From Litorimonas sp964511495 (lineage in GTDB: Bacteria; Pseudomonadota; Alphaproteobacteria; Caulobacterales; Maricaulaceae): a DNA stretch of 46,976 bases. The notes under the pieces were generated by a model. It worked only from the letters and a program-made list of their open reading frames with translations, did no database searches and was not told the origin of the DNA. A program made the translations under genes and the position numbers. The DNA is taken from the NCBI GenBank assembly GCA_964511495.1, contig CAZEFT010000022.1, positions 1 to 46,976 on the forward strand, written 5' to 3'. Positions 41,499 to 46,976 of this stretch are shown here, one piece after another (the stretch's first letter is position 1; each line of letters opens with the position of its first letter).

Positions 41499-43034
41499 TT
41501 ATGGGGCCGCCGACATATCAGCTTTGAGCAGAGGTGCATCAGACAGTGCATTTATCCGTACCAAATAATCTGCTTGGCTTGGTGTTTGCTCCACGGCAGC
41601 GGCACTCAACCGTTTAATTTCAGATAATTGTTTAGCCACGGCTTCGTAGGCAAGTGTATCGGCACGCTTGTCATAACCTTTTGGCATGAGATTTTGCCCC
41701 ATCATGACGGCCACCCAACTGGGCGGTAAAAAGACGCCTTGCTCATACCGCAAAACATAACCCCGCCCCTGCCACGCGTCGATTTTCTCCTGTAAACTGT
41801 CAGGAAGTGTCATGTTTCGGAAATAGTCCCACATCGGACTGTCATTCCGTTGTGTCGCGACATAATGCAAAAGCAAGAAATCTCTGACCCGGTCAAAGTT
41901 CAAATCCATGCGACGATTATATTCGTCTGCATCCGAACTGTGACAGGCTTTATAGGGGAAAAGCTCAATCAGCGCCGTTATCCCTTCTTGAATGAGGTGG
42001 ATAGAGGTTGACTCTAAAGGTTCCAAAAACCCACCAGAGAGGCCAATGGCCACGACATTTTTATGCCAGAGCTTTCGCCGTTTACCGGTTTTGAAGAATA
42101 ATTGCTTTGGGTCGGCGAGGGCAGGCCCCTCTAATGTGCTCATAACTTGGTGGGTGGCTTCATCATCCGAAATATAGTCGCTCCAATAGACATGCCCGTT
42201 TCCGGTTCGATGTTGGAGTGGGATGCGCCACTGCCATCCAGCCTTGCGCGCCGTGGCGCGCGTATAGGGCAAGCTCGGCCCGCGTGCTTCGCAAGGGACG
42301 GCGACGGCGCGATTGCAAGGGAGCCATTCGCTCCAGTCATCATAGCCGGTTTTCAGCGCTTGCTCAATCAGCACGCCGCGAAAGCCCGAACAATCAACAA
42401 ACAGGTCAGCCGTCAAAACATGACCGCTTTCCAATGTAATACTGTCTACAAAGCCCGTTTCGCTATTTATGCACGTCTCGACCGCCTTGCCTTCAATTCT
42501 TTTGACGTTCCGCGCTTCGCAATACCGTCTCAGATATTTGGCATAGAGGCTGGAATCAAATTGATAGGCATAACCGAAATTTGATCCGATTTTGGTCGCA
42601 TCAGGCCCCGGATGTTGAAATCTACCGGATTCGGCGGCCAGAATCGGAAAAGAGTAATCATCCAGCCTGGATTTGTGACCTTTCTGCCACAGTCGGAGCC
42701 AAAAATGATGAAAATCAATTCCGTCAATCGGCTCCCCATAATCTCCAAAAGGATGGATATAGCTATCGCCCAGACGCCCCCAATCGCAGAATTCAATGCC
42801 GAGTTTAAAGGTCGCGCGGGTTTCGCGCATAAACTCTCGCTCATCAATTCCGAGGGCATTATTGAAAAACCGGATATGCGGCAAAGTCGCTTCTCCAACG
42901 CCGACTGTACCGATCTGATCGGATTCAACCAGAATGATATCAACATTTAAGTTTTTGAATTTATTGGATAAACCTGCCGCCGTCATCCAGCCAGCCGTGC
43001 CGCCGCCGAGAATGCAAATCGTATCAATTGTCAT
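41499..43034 (-). CDS. Flavin-dependent tryptophan halogenase family protein (copy A)
   Basis: 511 residues from ATG 43034, with GGGGG five bases upstream; an ATG 12 bases earlier is the alternative. The motif set is complete: GGGTAGW (10-16), GVGEATLP (45-52), Lys77 (ATFKLGIEF), WQWRIP and Glu341 (PLESTSIHLIQ). It is closest to copy D (GDYGEPIDGIDFHHFW, LAAESGRFQHPG). It is the first gene of a four-halogenase operon divergent from the large TonB-dependent receptor, with the LacI-type palindrome at 43219-43238 between them. Such receptor-linked halogenases are common in Caulobacterales-like genomes, and their physiological substrate is not established as far as I know. Confidence 0.9.
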   Translation of the reverse strand: MTIDTICILGGGTAGWMTAAGLSNKFKNLNVDIILVESDQIGTVGVGEATLPHIRFFNNALGIDEREFMRETRATFKLGIEFCDWGRLGDSYIHPFGDYGEPIDGIDFHHFWLRLWQKGHKSRLDDYSFPILAAESGRFQHPGPDATKIGSNFGYAYQFDSSLYAKYLRRYCEARNVKRIEGKAVETCINSETGFVDSITLESGHVLTADLFVDCSGFRGVLIEQALKTGYDDWSEWLPCNRAVAVPCEARGPSLPYTRATARKAGWQWRIPLQHRTGNGHVYWSDYISDDEATHQVMSTLEGPALADPKQLFFKTGKRRKLWHKNVVAIGLSGGFLEPLESTSIHLIQEGITALIELFPYKACHSSDADEYNRRMDLNFDRVRDFLLLHYVATQRNDSPMWDYFRNMTLPDSLQEKIDAWQGRGYVLRYEQGVFLPPSWVAVMMGQNLMPKGYDKRADTLAYEAVAKQLSEIKRLSAAAVEQTPSQADYLVRINALSDAPLLKADMSAAP

Positions 43035-43218
43035 GTCGGCCCCCATTTGGTTTTGAATAATTCCGATGCGCTAACGCAAAATTTTGCAGAAGGCTAGGGG
43101 GCGACGCCGCTCAAGCCATCGATTTAGACGCGTCAAAATAACGCTTAAGTTGATGTGTCAAAACGTCTTTCGTTTTGGGAAAAATCTCGTAGTGGTGATT
43201 TAAGGCTCTCACAAACAC

Positions 43219-43238
43219 ATTTGACAGCGCTGTCAAAT
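43219..43238. promoter_or_regulatory. LacI-type operator between halogenase operon and receptor gene
   Basis: ATTTGACAGCGCTGTCAAAT is a perfect 20-bp palindrome with the central CG typical of LacI-family operators. Each arm contains a TTGACA (-35-like) in opposite orientation, so it could control both divergent units. On the receptor side TTTAGA at 43244-43249 is a weak -10 at 17-bp spacing. The rest of the 335-bp gap (43035-43369) holds a poor, probably non-coding minus-strand frame and no other clear element. Confidence 0.75.
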
Positions 43239-43369
43239 TGGGCTTTAGAAAAATGGGGATTGGAGTCTTTCCAATAAAATTCTGGGACATCCGATATCCC
43301 TCGAAACAATAAACAAGCCCAAAACGGGCGTAAATTCAGCCCCAAATGGGCGACAAGGGAGAGAAATCA

Positions 43370-46300
43370 GTGATATTGAATCCAAGCACAGCTGCCGATC
43401 GACTCAGTAAGCTAGCCTTACTCGGAACAACGGCTTTGGTCGCCAGTTTTGGCGTGATGTCCACGGCTTATGCCCAGGACAATACAGAAACAACTGCAGA
43501 AGAGCCGGATGAAATTATTTCGACCGGTATTCGTCAGTCTTTGAAAGATGCGCGGGACCTTAAGCGGAATGCTGATACGGCGATTGACTCGATTACAGCG
43601 TCAGATGTTTCTACATTGCCTGACTTGTCAGTAGCCGAGGCTTTGGCTCGCGTGCCGGGTGTTGTGGTGCAGCGTTTCGATGTGTCCGACAATAATGCGG
43701 GTGACTTTCCATCACCAGAAGGCGGCGGCAACCTTATCCGTGGTCTAACGCTTGTTCGTTCAGAATTTAACGGTCGTGACACGTTCTCGGCGAATGGTGG
43801 TCGAGCTCTTGATTTCGGTACAATCCCGCCTGAATTAATCGGCGCTGTTGATGTTTATAAAAATCGTTCCGCTGACCTGATTGAAGGCGGTATTGGTGGT
43901 ACGATTAACCTTCGTACACTCGAGCCTTTTGACCGTGACGGTCTGACGGCGGTTATAACGGCTGACGGAACTTACACTGACTTACGTGATGAGTGGAGCC
44001 CTGACTTCTCTGCTTTGGTCGGTAATCGTTGGGACACAGATATGGGCGAGTTTGGCCTGTTAGGGTCTTTCTCAACCTCTGAATTGAAATCAGACCTTCA
44101 TGGTTTCCAAATTGGACAGGTAGTACCCTTTACGCCTCCCGGTGCGAGTGGACCTATTGCTCTCCCCGGCGGTTTCCAACTGCGAACAAATGATGTCGAC
44201 CGCGAACGTGACAGTTATTATGTCGCCGGTCAGTGGCGTGACCCGTCAGGTGACTTGCAACTGACAGCAAAATACTCGCTTATTCAGAATGACGTGAACA
44301 GCAATGAGCGGACGCTTGAGTTCTTCCCGGATGGCGAGAGCTGGAACCAGTTTGAATTCTCAAGTGACTTTATTACAAGCCCTTTCACATCGTCTGGTCT
44401 TCCACAGTGTCAGGGAAGCAATGACCCGACACCTGCAAACCCAACTTGCGAAGTCACGCAAGCCGTAAGCGGCCTATACGAACAAGGTGTTATTTCGAAT
44501 AACCTTCGGGATTGGACCGGTGCGGCTGGTGCGCCATTCACGAATTTGGGAATCAACCAAATTGATAGATCTGAGACCGATGACTTAAGTGTGAATTTGA
44601 AATGGCGTCCGACTGATCAACTCTACATCAATCTAGATGCCCATAAAACTTCTGCTGAATTTGACCGTCAGCGCCTATGGGTAGGCTCACGTTTCTTCTC
44701 AGACTTCACCTTAAACGCCGATCTGGATAACCCTCACATCACTTTGGTGCCAAATCCTGCGAGTAACCCATTTGTCCGTGCCGGTGGCGGTACGACAGGG
44801 GATGGAAGTTTAGATGATCCGTCAAATGTTTATCTATTGTTTGCGGCAGATGAATTTGCCCAAAACGAAGGTGACATGTACGCGGTAAAAGCTGATATTG
44901 AATATGAGTTCGATAATGATGGCTGGTTTGATGCCATTAAATTTGGTGCGCGTTATGCGGATAGAGAGCAAATCAACCGTGCCGCTGGTTTGAACTGGGC
45001 GGCAACGTCCCCACCTTGGGCGGGCGGATACCTTCCTTTCTCAGGACTGCAAAATCCTACATTCGAGAATGTTGATTTCTCTGACTTCCAACGTGGTGGC
45101 GTCGTTCGAGGTGACAACACCAATGTGATCTTCGCAGATCGTAACCTCATTCAAAATTATAATGCTTGGGTTGATTCAATCGCAGGTGATCCGGCTATTC
45201 CTGTCAATAATCGTCCCGATCTCGGGCCAGGTGTTGTTGCCTATGGTGATTGGGCACCACTCTTTAATAACGGAACAAACGTACCAAACGGTGTAGATTA
45301 TGCCAATCGCGGTACAATTGGTGACGTTACCGAGGAAACACTCAATCTTTATGGTCGACTAGATTTCGGCAACGAATTCGATAACGGCATGTCCATCGAA
45401 GGTAACGTTGGTGTGCGTTATACAAAGACTGATGTAACTGGCGTCGGCACATTTACTTATGCAGAGGTCGCGAATGGGGGATTAGCTGGACAGAATCCTA
45501 TTGATTTCAGTCCAGAGGCTGTGGCCTTCTTTGATCAGGCTGATGAAGACCGTTCAGGCGATTTAGGGTCTGACGAATTCTGGCTTCCTTCATTGAACGT
45601 GAAATTAAACTTGAGCGATGAAACACTTCTCCGTTTTGCAGCCAGTAAAGAAATTACGCGTCCCCGTATTGATCAGCTGCGCGCAGATCAGACTGCGACA
45701 GGAGCCTTCCGTTTCATTAGTGACCCTGATCCGAATGTTCCAGTGAACCAGAGGATTACAGACATCCAGTTGAATCAGATAAACGTCTTTGGCGGTAACC
45801 CAAATCTAAAGCCAATCGAGTCGGTTAATATGGACGTATCGATTGAACATTATTACGGGGATAATAATTCTCTGACCTTGTCATTGTTCAGAAAAGATAT
45901 TGAGAACAATATTATCTATGCGTCTCAAACGCTTGATACTGTGACTTTAGACGGTCGCGAAGTAGCTATCGTCTATAATGGTGACGTCAACCAAGACGAG
46001 GCGACAATCAATGGGTTTGAGATTGCTTATCAGCAATTCTTCGATAACTGGCCTGGGCTTTTGGGTAATTTGGGTGTTCAAGCGAACTATACTTATATCG
46101 ATGCTGAAACAAATGCACCACTTCCGGTCGTTGATGCAGACGGTGATGGTACACCGGATAGCTTCGAACAGATTTTCCGTTATGGCGTAAATAACTTCCT
46201 CGGCCTGTCTGATCATGCGGCTAACCTCATCGGTATCTATCAGGATGAGAAATTGGAAATGCGCTTAGCTTATAACTGGCGTTCAGAGTATCTCAGCTCT

Positions 46301-46531
46301 TACCGAGACTTTGTGACGGGTAACCCAATTTTCCAAACGGATCGTGGTTATCTGGACGGCTCTGTCAAATATGACCTGACAGAGAACTTCCAACTTCGTT
46401 TCCAAGTTGCGAATATCTTGGATACGCGGGCGAATGCCGAACAGCAAATCGATGCCTCTGGCCAACGTTTCGGTCGGACCAGCTTTATCGGTGACCGCCG
46501 TATCAGAATCGGTGCTCGTTACCAGTTCTAG
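43370..46531 (+). CDS. TonB-dependent receptor, Caulobacter type
   Basis: 1053 residues from GTG 43370, preceded by AAGGGAGAG at proper spacing; an in-frame ATG at 43346 lies upstream of that site. The signal peptide (LSKLALLGTTALVASFGVMSTAYAQ) is followed by a TonB-box-like PDEIISTG, a plug domain (LPDLSVAEALARVPGVVVQRFD, NLIRGLTLVRSEFNGRDTFS, GAVDVYKNRSADLIEGGIGGTINLRTL) and a barrel ending IRIGARYQF. The size and plug motifs fit the TIGR01782-type receptors, mostly linked to carbohydrates. An exact EF-hand loop, DEDRSGDLGSDE (725-736), lies in what should be an extracellular loop. It is divergent from the halogenase operon. Sugar-related uptake is inferred from the LacI-type operator. Confidence 0.92.
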   Translation: MILNPSTAADRLSKLALLGTTALVASFGVMSTAYAQDNTETTAEEPDEIISTGIRQSLKDARDLKRNADTAIDSITASDVSTLPDLSVAEALARVPGVVVQRFDVSDNNAGDFPSPEGGGNLIRGLTLVRSEFNGRDTFSANGGRALDFGTIPPELIGAVDVYKNRSADLIEGGIGGTINLRTLEPFDRDGLTAVITADGTYTDLRDEWSPDFSALVGNRWDTDMGEFGLLGSFSTSELKSDLHGFQIGQVVPFTPPGASGPIALPGGFQLRTNDVDRERDSYYVAGQWRDPSGDLQLTAKYSLIQNDVNSNERTLEFFPDGESWNQFEFSSDFITSPFTSSGLPQCQGSNDPTPANPTCEVTQAVSGLYEQGVISNNLRDWTGAAGAPFTNLGINQIDRSETDDLSVNLKWRPTDQLYINLDAHKTSAEFDRQRLWVGSRFFSDFTLNADLDNPHITLVPNPASNPFVRAGGGTTGDGSLDDPSNVYLLFAADEFAQNEGDMYAVKADIEYEFDNDGWFDAIKFGARYADREQINRAAGLNWAATSPPWAGGYLPFSGLQNPTFENVDFSDFQRGGVVRGDNTNVIFADRNLIQNYNAWVDSIAGDPAIPVNNRPDLGPGVVAYGDWAPLFNNGTNVPNGVDYANRGTIGDVTEETLNLYGRLDFGNEFDNGMSIEGNVGVRYTKTDVTGVGTFTYAEVANGGLAGQNPIDFSPEAVAFFDQADEDRSGDLGSDEFWLPSLNVKLNLSDETLLRFAASKEITRPRIDQLRADQTATGAFRFISDPDPNVPVNQRITDIQLNQINVFGGNPNLKPIESVNMDVSIEHYYGDNNSLTLSLFRKDIENNIIYASQTLDTVTLDGREVAIVYNGDVNQDEATINGFEIAYQQFFDNWPGLLGNLGVQANYTYIDAETNAPLPVVDADGDGTPDSFEQIFRYGVNNFLGLSDHAANLIGIYQDEKLEMRLAYNWRSEYLSSYRDFVTGNPIFQTDRGYLDGSVKYDLTENFQLRFQVANILDTRANAEQQIDASGQRFGRTSFIGDRRIRIGARYQF

Positions 46532-46541
46532 TTACTCTAAT

Positions 46542-46565
46542 ATGAGGCAGTTTAGGCTGCCTCAT
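46542..46565 (+). terminator. Stem-loop after the large receptor gene
   Basis: ATGAGGCAG and CTGCCTCAT form a 9-bp perfect stem with a six-base loop, 10 bp after the stop, followed by CCCTTTTT. It is a probable Rho-independent terminator. Confidence 0.75.
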
Positions 46566-46606
46566 TGCCCTTTTTAGAGGCGCAATAATCATAAGAAGTT
46601 AAACTT

Positions 46607-46632
46607 AGCCTGGCTTTGAGTCAGGCTTTTTT
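46607..46632 (+). terminator. Second Rho-independent terminator
   Basis: AGCCTGGCT and AGTCAGGCT pair along nine positions (one G-U) around TTG, with a T-run at 46627-46632. It acts in series with the stem-loop at 46542. The following stretch to 46860 shows no convincing gene; a 36-codon open frame (46754-46864) is the only coding-like piece. Confidence 0.82.
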
Positions 46633-46860
46633 CGTTTTTTGGTCAATCACATCAACCAAATTATTCAAGGTCAATGATCATAGAAAATCAGAGAACAAAT
46701 ATCTCTCATCATATGAGACATCTAAGCTGCTAATTCAGTAAAGCGATATTAAATTGCTTACGCCTTTAACAAACAGCCCCTATGTCGTCAGAGCTGCGCC
46801 TTTGAAGCTCTATTTGGACCTTATCGAAGAGCCTGACTGTTGGTTTGAAATTATCCACTC

Positions 46861-46976
46861 TTAAACCAGAAGGCCAATGACAAGCAGACCAGAGGCAATC
46901 CGGTGGCCGATTTTATCGGAGAATAAAAACACAGAAAACGGATGGATGGTACCGAATGGCTCCGCAAGCAGGACTC
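46861..46976 (-). CDS. C-terminal end of a probable EamA/DMT-type transporter (partial)
   Basis: A minus-strand frame enters from the window's right edge and stops at 46861-46863. It encodes 37 residues: VLLAEPFGTIHPFSVFLFSD followed by KIGHRIASGLLVIGLLV. The pattern AEPF, a hydrophobic segment, a charged turn and IGxxIASGLLVIGLLV matches the last two helices of EamA-family drug/metabolite transporters (LxEPv...lgE.....iG..li..Gv). The rest of the gene lies outside the window, and the assignment rests on a short segment. Confidence 0.5.
   Translation of the reverse strand, partial: VLLAEPFGTIHPFSVFLFSDKIGHRIASGLLVIGLLV

Noticed and set aside
43145..43345. 66-residue minus-strand frame in the halogenase-receptor gap
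   Set aside because: It spans the LacI-type operator and probable promoters, and its sequence shows no domain or good ribosome-binding site.
46754..46864. Short plus-strand frame (36 codons) ending at the right edge
   Set aside because: It has a TTG start without a ribosome-binding site and no recognisable family; possibly a gene remnant, too weak to annotate.

Overview
The window looks like chromosomal DNA of a Gram-negative, probably aquatic alphaproteobacterium in the Caulobacterales/Maricaulales/Hyphomonadaceae range. The reasons are two large TonB-dependent receptors (one Caulobacter-like), a tandem array of flavin-dependent 'tryptophan halogenase' genes beside one of them, a DUF4212/sodium symporter pair next to acetyl-CoA synthetase, and a RamB/ScfR-type regulator divergent from glyoxylate-shunt genes. 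The taxonomic call is inference. I saw no rRNA, tRNA, CRISPR array, insertion sequence or phage gene.

Layout. (1) 1-1554: a MerR-type regulator divergent from an alpha/beta hydrolase, with a textbook MerR promoter (20-bp spacer filled by a dyad). (2) 1598-2653: a Tat-type Kelch lipoprotein. (3) 2742-4593: a metal island made of CsoR-like repressor, its operator, a putative outer-membrane protein, a Met/His-rich HMA protein and a small membrane protein. (4) 4647-11908: small-carboxylate metabolism with a thioesterase, an iron alcohol dehydrogenase, DUF4212 plus sodium symporter, acetyl-CoA synthetase and a second acyl-CoA ligase. (5) 11929-17525: a membrane-protein gene broken by an 8-bp tandem repeat, a phytase-like lipoprotein with 20 consecutive prolines, cardiolipin synthase and an EEP-family hydrolase. 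(6) 17608-22441: malate synthase and isocitrate lyase (aceB-aceA, transcribed leftward) divergent from their probable regulator. (7) 22735-29211: a TPR protein, a duplicated beta-helix-like lipoprotein and a TonB-dependent receptor, with TGACAG/CTGTCA elements upstream. (8) 29424-33826: an RND efflux adaptor and pump. (9) 33976-36924: an unknown exported 442-residue protein, a small exported protein and a TPR protein. (10) 37002-46531: four consecutive halogenase-family flavoproteins divergent from a large TonB-dependent receptor. (11) The right edge carries the probable C-terminus of an EamA-type transporter.

How it fits together. Acetate or a related acid would be imported (region 4), activated by Acs and routed through the glyoxylate shunt (region 6). 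Regions 9 and 10 are linked by a shared palindrome (core GACAGCGCTGTC) of the LacI-family type. One copy lies between the halogenase operon and the receptor. The other overlaps a good promoter for the small exported protein at 35432-36058. This suggests a sugar-responsive nutrient-uptake regulon that includes halogenase-family enzymes, one of which has lost the catalytic residues. That regulon, and the 8-bp repeat frameshift at 12289-12312, are the most interesting observations.
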